Shown here piece after piece: positions 23,021-35,045 of a stretch of 64,000 nucleotides of DNA. This DNA is from Adiantum capillus-veneris. Its lineage: Eukaryota > Streptophyta > Polypodiopsida > Polypodiales > Pteridaceae. The position numbers and the translations under genes are program-made. Position 1 is the first letter of the stretch; each line of letters starts with the position of its first letter. The notes beneath the pieces were generated by a model that worked only from the letters and a program-made list of their open reading frames with translations, did not search any database and was not told the origin of the DNA. Location: NCBI GenBank assembly GCA_014529385.2, contig CM043948.1, positions 81,575,760 through 81,639,759 on the forward strand, written 5' to 3'.

Positions 23021-23375
23021 GCAAATGTACAAATGTTTAAAATGAACAAAGTCTTTGTCTTATAAGACTTTCTTTTTCTTTATTGTGCACAAATGTGAAG
23101 TAGTATGCATGCTTAGAATCAAGTTTGTGGAGACAACGTCTCCCAAACACCAAGTAGAGCTTGTCACTCTACTATAGAACATTGATAGGACTAATGTGCA
23201 TACATGCTTGCGGTAGCCTTAGGCTCCCAAGTGCTAAATGGATTAGTCATCCATTCTGAAACGATGTCGTAGGGTAAGATAGGGATCCTCTACCCACTAG
23301 AAAAAGGACTAATGAATAGGCTTTATCTTCTCTATCCCATAATCGAGGACGACTATGATTTCAAGAGAGAGGTAA
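23021..23375 (+). other. 3' untranslated region and polypurine tract
   Basis: No gene. It ends CGAGGACGACT, then TTCAAGAGAGAGGTAA, the polypurine tract directly before the 3' LTR. Confidence 0.7.
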
Positions 23376-24614
23376 TGTCATAATAACTAATATCTAATTC
23401 TCCTAAAGGATTTTCTCATGTTAAACTGATCATTTAATATGGGGAAGTGACAAGGGAGAAAAAGCTAGAATATTGGTTAAGCTGGCAGACAGGCCACATT
23501 AGGGATCCAAAGGGGAGCCATCTGCAAAGAGCAATGTGCAACAATGGGCTTTAAAGACCCTAAGGGTCAACCCATAAGACTTCCAAAATGCTAAGGTTCC
23601 AAAAATTAAAGGTTGTGTCCAATGGTCAAGCTTAGAAAAATTGGAATCTTTGTGTGTGTAAAAAAAGTCTTCATGATTCCTACATAGGAGGGGGCAAGCC
23701 CTGTAAGTAGGGGATGAGAGAGAAACACACACACACACACTCACAAGCTTCCTTTACCCAAAGGGAATGACGGACACATGTCAGCTCCCTAGCCCAGATA
23801 TCCACAAGGTGCACTCAAATCCTATTGGATGGTCATGGAGGTGGACTCCAATGAGAATTAGGCTAGAGTAAATCTAGTTTAATTCATTAATAAATACTTG
23901 GTAAAAGAACCTATAAGAATTAAGGTCTCTAGAAGACTATTGGACAGTCTCCCAAGGGGTCCAATGGGCATTCAACAGCCCAATGGCTTGCCTGATTCCT
24001 ATTGGCCAGGAGACAAAGGGGTCCAATGAGAGTTTGGCTGCATTAATTAATTACCTAAAGCTCTCACAAAAGGGAAAAGGGGGACACATGTCAGAAGGCT
24101 ATCACTTATGCTTCTTAAATCCTATTGGCTAAGCCTGGAGAGGTCCAATGAGGTGCCAACAAGAGGAATTAGCAAGAGGGGTCGATCAAGAGAGAGAGGG
24201 GGGGCTGATTTTTCAAAGGAATTATTCCACACACACTCACACTAGCTCATGTGTGAAGCAAGAAGACTCTCTCTCTCCTTCTCAAGCTTTAATGGAAAGC
24301 TTATCACCTACTCCAAGCTTGTGAGAAGGGAGGTCTACACCAACAACTCTTGGCTTTGTAATGCAAATCCAACCAAGAGCCAAGCTTCAATGCATGCTCA
24401 TCTTCTCTACCATTCTAATTACTAAGCTATGCTATGAGTGATTATGTGACGAGATGTACTTATTTCTTGTAAGACTACTCCTTCTTCCTCTGAATTTACT
24501 CTCATATCGTGCTAGCTCTCACCATCTTGAAGGTGTGTGAGGTCTTGGGTCTGAGACCGTGAGGGAATTGATGTTGTGCTTTATAAGTGTTTGTTTAGTA
24601 CTTGAAGCTTCCAT
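23376..24614 (+). repeat. 3' LTR of gypsy chromovirus, left part
   Basis: Matches 16276-17480 of the 5' LTR and stops at GCTTCCAT, where the nested element begins. Compared with the 5' LTR it has ~60 bp more near 23815-23875 and scattered substitutions. Confidence 0.92.
24610..24614 (+). repeat. Target site duplication TCCAT, left
   Basis: Matches TCCAT at 35346-35350. The 5' LTR shows the unoccupied site as GCTTCCATCTTCATTGCAC. Confidence 0.92.
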
Positions 24615-26309
24615 TGTGAGGGCCATACCCAGACTTGACCCTATTCATCTCCCTCAGTCCTCCAGACCGTTCCAAAAATGACGTAGATCTATCTGCAGGT
24701 ATACCTCCCACTTGGGACTGACACTCAGATAGGACTCCGGTCTATCTCGAATGCCAACCTAAGGGGATGCATCCCTTCATTCAATGATTCTATCCGCTTC
24801 TCATAATCAATCTGTCCTTGACAGCTTTCCGCACCCAAAATCGTGGTCCTTAGTCTTGATTCTCTTGATCTTTAACTTGAGGATATGCTCTTGCTTTCTT
24901 GTTCTCCCTTGGTTCATGGCGATAACCCCTTTTTCCTAACAAGCAAGCACAGCAGTTATCACTTTTCCCTAAGAAGAGGGATCTTGCAATCCTACCTGGT
25001 CTCGCTCGTCCCCGATTACCCATTTTTATCCCACATAGTCCTAGCGTTTAACATAAAAAATTTAAACCAACATCCGGCCATCTGACCCTCCGGATCCGCC
25101 CACCCACCGAACCATTTCATGAAACTCCCTTCCCGAGGTAGTACTTAACTACTACAAAATCAAGAAGACAATAGTCTATCAGACATCATCAAACAACAAG
25201 CAGCATGCAATCTATTGCATACCCTCGTTCAGAGAAATTCATCTGGTTGTTCCCACCAGATCTTTATTTAAAAACTTTTAATTCATTTTCTTTCCTTTAT
25301 TTGCTATAATTAGCTTGAAACTAGTTTTCTAACTAATCAGGCAACACATTTAGTTTCAACCAATTCATCTTGCCTCCCCATTCAGGCCAAGATAATCGGT
25401 TACAAGCCATCAAAATGGCAACACCTTCATAATATTTCCCAGAATTAACTGTTTGGAAAAGGCTCATCAAGTAATTTAATCATTCCTTCCTAAGTATTTT
25501 ATTTCGAGAGGTATAGCACCATCTGGTGACAGATGCATAGGATTATAGCCAATTCCCAATAAGATACCGTGGGTACTTCATCCGGCCGGGCAAAAATAAA
25601 ACAAACCCATTCATCCCTTATCCCTCGGGCATGAATGACCTAGGTATAACAACTTGCCGATTACGCTGCCTTATCCGAAAAGGGCCAATCTCCGTCAAGT
25701 TCCCCAAGAGAATCCTCTCAATGGGCCGGCCTTTCAATCAAATTGACCCCAAGAAGATCCATCTTGGTTTCCGGTCATTTCCAGACAATCTTCAAAACTC
25801 CTAGTTAAATCTATGTTTTGCAATGGGCTATCCCTATCACCTCTCGAGAGTCCTTTTTAACTCCTAGTCAGTAATTTTCAGGTTCATTCATTTATCAACC
25901 TTAATTCCTACTTTCATTAATTCTATACCAGCCAAGTTTATTTAGAAAATACAAGAGAGTTTTTTTCATAGGCATTTGATGGTTATGTCTCTTCGAAAAT
26001 GCTAACTTTTTAAGTTCAATCTCCGTTTTGTCGAGTCCCAAGTTTTTGCAATCCTTTGCCATCCATGGGACATCTCCATGGAAGCTTGTAGAGTTTTCGA
26101 TTCAAAACAACTCGGAGGTCAATTCCGCGAAGTTATCCCCTATCTCCCCCATCCCGTATTTGCAAACAAACTTGAAATTTACAACTTTAGAAATACTCTT
26201 CAATACCAAAAATTGAACTACTTCTATCGAGTTTAGACAACTACTCTTTTCTTATGGGGCCTAGCTTTCCAGGTAGTAAAGAAGCTAGAAGGTCGTCCTA
26301 TAATTTATG

Positions 26310-27115
26310 AGTCTTCGAGCTTTCCATTAAAGCTTAAACCTAAAATACAAGGTAGTCACTAAAGATTACACCTAAGTACAAAGTTACCATTAATTCTTAG
26401 CTTAAGAGTGCAAATCTACCTTTGAAACTTAACTTAATGATGCATAGATACTCTTAGCACTTAACCCTAATTGCGAGGTTTCCATTAAAGCTTAAACCTA
26501 AAATACAAGGTAGTCATTAAAGCTTACACCTAAGTGCAAAGTTACCATTAAAGCTTAGCTTAAGAGTGAAAATCTACCTTGGAAGCTTAGCTTAAGGATG
26601 CATAGATACTCTTAGCACTTAACCCTAATTGCGAGGTTTCCATTAAATTTTAAACCTAAAATACAAGGTAGTCATTAAAGCTTACATCTAAGTGCAAAGT
26701 TACCATTAAAGCTTAGCTTACGAGAGCAAATCTACCTTTTAAGCTTAACATAATGATGCATAGATACTCTTATCACTTGACCCTAATTGCGAGGTTTCCA
26801 TTAAAGTTTAAACCTAAAAATGCAAGGTAGTCACTAAAGCTTGCATCTAAGTGCAAGGTTATCATTAAATCTTAGCTTATGAGTGCAAATCTACCTTTTA
26901 AGCTTTACTTAATGATGCATAGATACTCTTATCACTTAAGCCTAATTGTGAGGTTTCCATTAAATCTTAAACCTAAAAATGCAAGGTAGTCACTAAAGCT
27001 TACATCTAAGTGCAAATCTACCTTTTAAGCTTAACTTAATGATGCATAGATACTCTTATCACTTAACCCTAATTGCGAGGTTTCTATTAAAGCTTAAACC
27101 TAAAATGATGCACAT
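26310..27115 (-). repeat. 158-bp tandem array in LTR
   Basis: TTTCCATTAA recurs at 26321, 26479, 26637, 26795, 26954 and 27081, i.e. every 158 bp except the last shortened step. Each unit also holds ACAAGGTAGTCA, TAGCTTAAGAGTGCAAATC and ATGATGCATAGATACTCTTA. The array lies downstream of the TATA box in the direction of transcription, so it would be in the transcript. Confidence 0.9.
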
Positions 27116-27426
27116 AAACCTTTCTAGTATTAAAACACATGGATTAATTAATCCTACTAGAAATGAAGATTACCTCCTCTAAACAAGAGGGAAATGGGGT
27201 TGAAGTCCTTCTTGAAAAGATGTGAGGCTCAAGGAGGAAGGGTTAGGATGAAGAGGAAGGAGAGAGGAGCTTCTTCACAAAACCCTCAAGGGTTTGGTCT
27301 TCAAGAGAGGGAGAGAGCAAGAGCAAGGTTTAATAGAAACCTTGATTTGCTTAAGCATAATCTTGAGCATGGCAAGTATGCAAGTAGCTTAGCAGTATGT
27401 GTGTAAAATTACAAAGGAGAGGGGGT

Positions 27427-27436
27427 GCTTATATAG
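27427..27436 (-). promoter_or_regulatory. LTR TATA box, left LTR
   Basis: CTATATAAGC on the minus strand, followed downstream by a C-rich ACCCCCTCTCC. Conserved at 34822-34832 in the other LTR. The CCAAT array begins about 35-40 bp upstream. Confidence 0.7.
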
Positions 27437-27459
27437 GAAATGGTGGGTATTCTTTTCTC

Positions 27460-27565
27460 AATTCCTATTGGACCCCAATTCTCTTCTCAATTCCTATTGG
27501 ACCACAATTCTCTTCTCAAATCCTATTGGACCCCAATTCTCTTCTCAATTCCTATTGGACCCCAA
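27460..27565 (-). promoter_or_regulatory. CCAAT-box tandem array, 4 x 29 bp
   Basis: CCAATAGG on the minus strand (CCTATTGG on plus) at 27464, 27493, 27522 and 27551, exactly 29 bp apart, each unit reading about TTCTCTTCTCAATTCCTATTGG on plus. It sits directly upstream of the TATA box. CCAAT boxes bind NF-Y, so this looks like an amplified upstream promoter element. The short plus-strand ORFs here are repeat artefacts. Confidence 0.8.
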
Positions 27566-27864
27566 TTTTCTCCTTAGTTCTTATCTCTTAACTTTATCTT
27601 TCGATCAAGTTAGTCCCTTTTTCTCCCAGTTCCCGGTCTAAATCAGTTCCCACGCGGCTTTTGACGAAGAAGTATAAAAATAATCTTAATCTTTTTGAAA
27701 AAATATAGAGATGACGTAATTTCTTCTCCAAAATATCCTTGTCTTTTCATTCTGGAGTAAGGTCTCGTTGTCCGCATGACTTCTTTGTCGGTCTTCCTTT
27801 TTTAAATTATTTTCTAGGTTGGAAAAGTTCTGAATGGCTCTAGGGTTTAGGGAGGGACCTTACA

Positions 27865-28689
27865 AACTCCCTAACAAAAAGAAAGAGTTATCCTCATCTC
27901 GGGACATGCTTTAGAGAGTAGACAGACGCAATCTTTGGTCAACTTATGATTGAAGATGGTCAGTAACTTAGGGTATTTAGATTAACGGGGCAGTGAAATT
28001 GGTATGGACCTTGAATAATACACTTCTCTTTCATTTTTATCCCTGACTCAAAAGTCTGAATCATAAAGAAATCTTAATGACTCGGGGTTACTTTAATTAC
28101 TGAATGTGATCTTACTCAACTAGGTATTTTTTTCTTTGGTGTGACCAGATTGTGTTTCTCTTATGAGGTCTGAAAATCATTTCTTCACTTCGCTCTCTAT
28201 CTAGCCTCAATACACTTTGTAAAAATCTTACTATTCTTACATAGACTTTAACTTTTTCTTTTTTGAGCGTTGACTCATTTCTCTATTGATACCATGTTCT
28301 TGACAGTTAAGGATTTAATACTGATCTTTCAATTAATCTTACAATATCTCCTCCCTTGTGTACCCAAACCCGATTTATTTCCTCCATCCTTATTTTTCTT
28401 ATGTATATAGCTTATTGCTTCGTCTTTCACTTGGTAATCAGATATTCCATGTATCATAACAATTAGACTTATAAAACACTATAGACGATTTGAACCTCAA
28501 AAGAATTGACTGACTAGAGATGCTTGAATTCCATAAATATGACGATTGATTACATCCGCATTACATCAAAAGTGTCATCGATATCTTGAAGAATAATTAT
28601 AAGTTGTTCTGAAGAACCAACCAAAAATATAATCAAGGGTTTGGACAAAAAGGAGATATTGATTTGATTCCAAAAGGTCCACAATATCT
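27865..28689 (-). other. 3' untranslated part of nested gypsy element
   Basis: No gene recognised. Next to the left LTR the minus strand reads GTTAGGGAGTT, a poor polypurine tract. Confidence 0.5.
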
Positions 28690-29640
28690 GAATGCAAGCT
28701 TACGAAATTTCCCTAACTTTAAGGAGCTGCATTTGGGTTTGACTCTGAGGAAAACTTACTCGCCTTTGCTAAAGCTTCTAGCGGAGCCGTGAAGATCAGC
28801 GTACCTCTTCTGCCTATCACTAGCTCTCTTCAGGTTGTCTCTAATGACTAGAAGTTGATGGTCCATCTCTTCCAGGGTAGACTTAGCGACAAGAACATGA
28901 AGAGCTGTGTCGGCTAATCAAAGAGGGACTAAACATTCCTGACCATACAAGGCTTTAAAGGGTGAAATTTCGAGGCTGTGATGGTGAGAAGAGTTATAAG
29001 CAAATTCAACTAGGGGAAGAAACTTGATCCATTGTTGGGGGTGTTGGTTGTAGTATGCTCAAAGCATATCTTCAATGACTTGATCATTCACTCACTCAGT
29101 TTGACCATCAGTTTCTGGATGATATGCTGAGCTGAGATTCAGTTGGGTACCCAGAGATCAAAACACGGCTTGCCAACACTTAGAAGTGAATTTGGCATCC
29201 CGATCACTGATGATTCTTGCAGGGATTCCATGTAATTGTACTACCTCTTTGACAAATACTTGGGCTATATCGATGGTGGCGGTTGTCTGCTTGACTGGAA
29301 TTAGATGAGCCACCTTAGTGAGCTTATCTATTATGACAAAAATAGAATCATAGTTTCCAATTGTCTTTTGAAAACCAGTGACAAAGTCCATACTCAGACA
29401 TTTCCACTTCATCTGAAGAATATCTAGGGGATGAAGCTTTTCAGGTAGTAAAGAAGACCATTTGCTAAGGTATAGTTAGTTAAGTGTTCCCTTGGGCTCT
29501 GATCTTGAATCTCTTGCAAAAAAGGTCTAAAATAGGGGTCTACCTGAATTTCTTGTTGAACTTCCTGGGGTAAAGAAGAGCTAAGGAGTGAATTAGTCAG
29601 GGTTGATGAGGATAGGACTGCTGGTCAAGAGGTCTTTGAG
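28690..29640 (-). pseudogene. pol: gypsy integrase remnant
   Basis: Integrase inserts the cDNA copy into the host chromosome. On the minus strand the sequence reads from the RNase H/integrase linker (PYFRPFLQEIQDQSP, about 29550) through MKWKCLSMDFVTGFQ (29412), IIDKLTKVAHLIPVK and ARIISDRDAKFTS (about 29200), to LNLSSAYHPETDGQTE, PLVEFAYNSSHHHS and RQKRYAD, i.e. the catalytic core and part of the C-terminal domain of a plant gypsy integrase. The two catalytic aspartates (SMDF, SDRD) and the region of the glutamate are recognisable. Open only at 29412-29158, with stops beyond. Upstream pol domains are absent: at about 29650 the frame runs into a second purine-rich segment and then unrelated sequence, which indicates a deletion. 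Confidence 0.88.
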
Positions 29641-29998
29641 TCTATTGAAGGCAACATCTCTCCCCAACAAAAAAAGAAAGAGCTATCCTCAACTTGAATA
29701 AAATACATAATTGATGAAGCTTCTTGATACGTCTTGCAACTTAACTTCTTGTTAACGCTTTCAACTTGACTTCTCTCTTACACTTCTTTATCCCAAAAAT
29801 CTGCTAATATAATATTGGAGTCATGGAAAATCTTTCTTAATAATCCATCTTCTTGAATAAGTCATCGCGTTCGTGGTTTCTTCGATATGCTACTTCTTCT
29901 TTATAAGCTACTAGTAATCTCTTCTTTATCAGCACCACTTGTTATCCTCTTATTTTTGCGATCTTTAATCTTTTGTAACTTATTCATTTTCTTATCTG

Positions 29999-30520
29999 AT
30001 GGCGTCTTGGCAAGAAGACTTGGTTCTTCCTGTATGCATCTCTCACTTGCAGAGTGCAGATGAGGCAACTAAAAGACAATTCTTACGGAGATACAAAGAT
30101 CTCCTCTTTCCTCAGTCAAATTCTTGCGTCGGCCAGACGATATGGAAGACATGGCGACATCTCACAAGAGTGACTCTTTGGGGTAGAGACCATTTCCACA
30201 ACAATACCTGACTTACTATGGTTATAGAGGCTCTGGGACTTGGCCCTTGATACTACTGCGTCAAAAGGACACGAGATTCTGGGTTCTCCGCAAGGTTGTT
30301 CTTGCTTGTGCAGTTTATCCCCCAGTCCAAGATTTGCCTCGATACCATTTGGAGTCTCCCTCTTAGAGGTCCTTTTCTTTTCTCAGCTCATACCCGAGAA
30401 ATTGCTCAAGCTGTTTCTCATAGAAGCATTCCAAAGGGTGAGCATCCTAACATGTGCGGTGCTTGTGATTTATGTGACCATATATTAGAGGATCTTAATA
30501 ACTTGCTTGCCTCTCTGTAA
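29999..30520 (+). pseudogene. Decayed antisense ORF in nested gypsy element
   Basis: Opposite in strand to the element's own genes. The reading goes ATG at 29999 (MASWQEDLVLPVC) in one frame to about 30186, shifts to another frame until a TAG at 30364 (phrases GSGTWPLILLRQKD and YPPVQDLPRYHL), and returns to the first frame until TAA at 30518. This would be about 172 residues with two frameshifts. Near the C-terminus is a cysteine cluster MCGACDLCDHI, which might bind metal. The protein-like composition across three joined segments is more than expected by chance in AT-rich DNA. I do not recognise a family. Some plant gypsy lineages are known to carry antisense ORFs; whether this is one is inference. 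Confidence 0.4.
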
Positions 30521-31574
30521 TTACTTCCTATCTCCCTTGTAATCCTTTTTGGCTTTAATTGAAGAAATAACCCTTTTTTGAAAAATTTGAGTACTGTCCG
30601 TACTTCTTTGTCTTGAAATGTCAGTCTCTCCTCTTTAATTAAATTCTTAAGGACATCTCTATTTAGTGCTTTCAGTAAAGGGTGTTCTATCTATGATATT
30701 CTTGAGTAAAAATTCCAACTTTGAGTTCTTGGTTAACTCATAAGTGTGTTTTCTTATTCTTCTTCGGAGTTTAAATGTCTGTAATATTTATGAGCTTATC
30801 TATTGCACTTTCCCATCTTGATTCCTTGTGAGTTTTTAAGCATGTTTCATTTACTGTCTTTTCTTTTTAACTTGAGATGCTATAAGTAGAAGTTTACTTT
30901 CAAAATCTGGAAATAAAATTGGACCATACCATACATACTCTTTGGTCCCAATCCCAGCTTTCTCTCATCATTGCAATCCGTAAATTATTCAATAGTTGTA
31001 CGCGTCTCCATAGGATTAATTGTGAAACTTCATTCGATCCACATGTTCTCCATTTCTTAGTAGAAATGGCACTTTCCTTAAGAGAGAACAGTTCGATAAG
31101 GTGTCTCAACATGACTAACGTGTTCTCTGGTTCGGTTATCCCCATTCTTTCAGGACTATCTTATAAACTTGTTCTTCTTGAATATTCCAAGCCATCAGTA
31201 ATTTCAAAACGAGTCTTTCTATATATACTTATAGCTTTATCTATGGCTAATCATAAGAAATTCTTGGATTTCTTCATTATTACTCAAAATTATCTTCCAA
31301 TCAATGTCCCAAAAATTAATTCTTCTTGTGGCAATTACTTTACCCAATCTTGCTCCTTATTACTAATCTTAAGGGAGAATGACAAGTAAAGCTCAATAAA
31401 AGTTTCATCCATGCCACTTACATGTGTCTTCGCACAAGTGCATGCGTCTTCATTCATTTATGCCACTTCCATGCGTCTTTGCACAAGTGCATTACCTATT
31501 CTTTACAAATCTCTATATCGTTCATTTCCAACTTTACTCACTTTCCCACTTGCTTAAATCCCAAGGACAAGTAT
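30521..31574. other. Internal gypsy region, no gene recognised
   Basis: A 156-codon plus-strand ORF (30919-31389) has no ATG at its start and no recognisable motif. Near 31415-31490 two imperfect copies of a phrase around GCACAAGTGCAT with GCGTCTT are seen. gag would be expected here on the minus strand but cannot be followed. Confidence 0.4.
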
Positions 31575-31695
31575 AGGTTTCTGGAATTAAGAGCTCCCAA
31601 AAATGTTCCAGCATTGCGAGCCTTCGCTCTAGAGTAGCAGTTTCCATCCTCTCATAGATAATCTGCTAAATTTCTTCTGGCAGATCCCAAGCCAT
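31575..31695 (-). pseudogene. gag: gypsy gag start, truncated
   Basis: Minus-strand frame from ATG at 31695, reading MAWDLPEEI, a stop, then ERMETATLERRLAMLEHFWE. The position ~150 bp after the primer site and the coiled-coil-like sequence fit the N-terminus of a gypsy gag. The rest of gag cannot be found; only about 40 codons remain. Confidence 0.5.
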
Positions 31696-31834
31696 CTTGA
31701 AAATTTTTGAATAATTTATTGGAACATCAAGACTTCCTTTTGTAATATATTATTGAAATTTTGGTGTAGAATAGATTGAGTTGTTTTTCCCTCGCGCATT
31801 AATCCAAAATTCCAAGGTCCAAGATTCAAAATTA

Positions 31835-31847
31835 GGCTCTGATACCA
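31835..31847 (-). other. Primer binding site, tRNA-iMet
   Basis: GGCTCTGATACCA on plus is the complement of TGGTATCAGAGCC, a perfect iMet primer site two bases from the right LTR. It fixes the orientation of the nested element. Confidence 0.93.
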
Positions 31848-33659
31848 CTTGTGAGGGCCATACCCAGACTCGACCCTACTCACCTCCCTCAGTCCTCCAC
31901 ACCGTTCCACGGAATGATGTACATCTATCTGCAGGTATCCCTCCCACTTGGGACCGACACTCAGACAGGACTCCGGTCTATCTCGAATGCCAACTTAAGG
32001 GGGTACATCCCTTCATTCAATGATTCTATCCGCTTCTCATAATCAATCTGCCCTTGATAGCTTTTCGCACCGTAAATCATGGTCCTTAGTTTTGATTCTC
32101 TTGATCTTTAACTTGAGGATCTGCTCTTGTTTTCTTCTTCTCCCTTGGTTCATGGCGATAATCCCTTTTTCCTGACAAGCAGGCATGACAATTATCACTT
32201 TCCCCTAAGAAGAGGGATCTTGTAATCCTACCTAGTCTCGCTCGTCCCCGATTACCCATTTTTATCCCACAAAGTCCTATCGTTTAACATAAAAAATTTA
32301 AATCAACATCCGGCCATCCGACTCTCCGGATCCGCCCACCCACCGAACCATTTCATGAAAATCCCTTCGCGAGGTAGTACTTAACTACTACAAAATCAAG
32401 AAGACAATAGTCTATCAGACATCATCAAACAACAAGCACCATGCAATCTATTGCATACCCTCGTTCAGAGAAATTCATCTGGTTGTTCCCACCAGATCTT
32501 TATTTAAAAACTTTTAATTCATTTTCTTTTCTTTATCTGCTATAATTAGCTTGAAACTAGTTTCCTAACTAATCAGGCAACACATTTAGTTTCAACCAAT
32601 TCATCTTGCCTCCCCATTCATACCAAGATAATCGGTTACAAGCCATCAAAATGGCAACACCTTCATAATATTTCCCAGAATTAACTGTTTGGAAAAGGCT
32701 CATCAAGTAATTTAATCATTCCTTCCTAAGTATTTTATTTCGAGAGGTATAGCACCATCTGGTGACAGATGCACATGATAGCCCCTATATTCCTAGCCTT
32801 TCCAGTTCCTTTTTAAACAACTAAGTCGAACAAATTTTCTTAATTAAATTCACATCATCCTCTCTGAGTATGACCTTCTCATCCAACTATTGGCATCAGG
32901 CCATACCCGGATTATGGCCAATTTTCAATAAGATACCACGGGTACTTAACCCGGCCGGGCAAAAATAAAACAAACCCATTCATCCCTTATCCCTCGGGCA
33001 TGAATGACTTAGGTATAACAACTTGCCGATTACGTTGCTCTAGCCGAAAAGGGCCAATTTCTGTCAAGTTTCCCAAGAGAATCCTCTCAATCAAATTGAC
33101 CCCAAGAAGATCCATCTTGCTTTCCGATCATTTCCAGACAATCTTCAAAACTCCTAGTTAAATTTATGTTTTGCAATGGGCTATCCCTATCATCTCTCGA
33201 GAGTCCTTTTTAACTCTTAGTTGATAATTTTCAGGTTCATTCATTTATCAACCTTAATTCCTACTTTCATTAATTATCTACCATCCAAGTTTATTTAGAA
33301 AATATAAGCGAGTTTTTGCCATAGGTATTTGATGGTTAATGTCTCTTCGAAAATGCTAACTTTTTAAGTTCAATCCCCATTTTGTCGATTCCCAGGTTTT
33401 TGCAATCCTTTGCCATCCATGGGATATCTCCATGGAAGCTTATAGAGTTTTTGGTTCAAAACAACACGGAGGTCAATTCCGCGAAGTTATCCCCTATCTC
33501 CCCCATCCCGTATTTGCAAACAAACTTGAAATTGATAACTTTAGAAATACTCTTCAATACCAAAAATTGAACTTCTTCTATCGAGTTTAGACAACTACTC
33601 TTTTCTTATGGTGCCTAGCTTTCCAGGTAGTAAAGAAGCTAGAAGGTCGTCCTATAATT

Positions 33660-34500
33660 TATGAGTCTTCGAGCTTTCCATTAAAGCTTAAACCTAAAAT
33701 ACAAGGTAGTCACTAAAGCTTACACTTAAGTGCAAAGTTACCATTAATGCTTAGCTTAAGAGTGCAAATCTACCTTTGAAACTTAATTTAATGATGCATA
33801 GATACTCTTAGCACTTAACCCTAATTGCGAGGTTTCCATTAAAGCTTAAACCTAAAATACAAGGTAGTGACTAAAGCTTACACCTAAGTGCAAAGTTACC
33901 ATTAAATCTTAGCTTAAGAGTGCCAATCTACCTTGGAAGCTTAACTTAATGATGCATAGGTACTCTTAGCACTTAACCTTAATTGCGAGGTTTCCATTAA
34001 AGCTTAGACCTAAAATACAAGGTAGTCAATCATTAAAACTTACATCTAAGTGCAAAGTTACCATTAAAGCTTAGCTTACGAGAGAAAATCTACCTTTGAA
34101 GCTTAACTTTATGATGCATAGATACTCTTATTACTTGACCCTAATTGCGAGGTTTCCATTAAAGCTTAAACCTAAAACTACATGGTAGTCACTAAAGCTT
34201 ACATCTAAGTGAAAAGTTACCATTAAAGCTTAGCTTATGAGTGCAAATCTACCTTTTAAGCTTAACATAATGATGCATAGATACTCTTATCACTTAACCA
34301 TAATTGCGAGGTTTCCATTAAAACTTAAACCTAAAAATGCAAGGTAGTCACTAAAGCTTACATCTAAGTGCAAAGTTACCATTAAAGCTTAGCTTATGAG
34401 TGCAAATCTACCTTTTAACCTTAACTTAATGATGCATAGATACTCTTATCACTTAACCCTAATTGCGAGGTTTCCATTAAAGCTTAAACCTAAAATAATG
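33660..34500 (-). repeat. 158-bp tandem array in LTR, right copy
   Basis: TTTCCATTAA recurs at 33675, 33833, 33991, 34153, 34312 and 34471 (steps of 158-162 bp). Same unit as in the left LTR. Confidence 0.9.
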
Positions 34501-34821
34501 CACATAAACCTTACTAGTATTAAAACACATGGATTAATTAATCCTACTAGAAATGAAGATTACCTCCTCTAAAGAAGAGGAAAGTGGGGTTGAAGTCCTT
34601 CTTGAAGAGATGTGAGGCTCAAGGAGGAAGGAAAGGGTTAGGATGAAGAGGAAGGAGAGAGAAGCTTTTTCACAAAACCCTCAAGGGTTTGGCCTTCAAG
34701 AGAGGGAGAGACCAAGAGCAAGGTTTAATGGAAACCTTGATTTACTTAAGCATAATCTTGAGCATGGAAAGTATACAAGTAGCTTAGCAATATGTGTGTA
34801 AATTTACAAAGGAGAGGGGGT

Positions 34822-34832
34822 GCTTATATAAG
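34822..34832 (-). promoter_or_regulatory. LTR TATA box, right LTR
   Basis: CTTATATAAGC on the minus strand, followed by ACCCCCTCTCC. This would be the promoter driving the element. Confidence 0.7.
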
Positions 34833-34854
34833 AAATGGTGGGTATTCTTTTCTC

Positions 34855-35045
34855 CATTCCTATTGGACCCAATTCTCTTCTCAATTCCTATTGGACCTCA
34901 ATTCTCTTCTCAAATCTTATTGGACCCCAATTCTCTTCTCAATTGCTATTGGACCCTAATTCTCTTCTCAATTGCTATTGGATCCCAATTCTCTTCTCAA
35001 TTGCTATTGGACCCCAATTCTCTTCTTAATTCCTATTGGACCCCA
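34855..35045 (-). promoter_or_regulatory. CCAAT-box tandem array, 7 x 28-29 bp
   Basis: CTATTGG/TTATTGG on plus (CCAATAG/CCAATAA on minus) at steps of 28-29 bp: units at 34859, 34887, 34916, 34945, 34974, 35003 and 35032. Three extra units relative to the left LTR; the three units starting at 34945 share a GCTATTGG variant, so the expansion copied one variant. Confidence 0.8.

Larger units (their letters stand above)
24615..27864 (-). repeat. 3' LTR of nested gypsy element
   Basis: In plus-strand reading it runs from TGTGAGGGCCATACCC to GGGAGGGACCTTACA. It contains a 158-bp tandem array (26321-27110), a TATA box and a CCAAT-box array. Minus orientation. Confidence 0.93.

Noticed and set aside
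27397-27641. Repeated NSYWTP-type ORFs (also 34794-35072)
   Set aside because: Translations of the 29-bp CCAAT array on the strand opposite to the element.
30919-31389. 156-codon plus-strand ORF
   Set aside because: No ATG at its start, no motif, and gag is expected on the other strand; kept only as a note.
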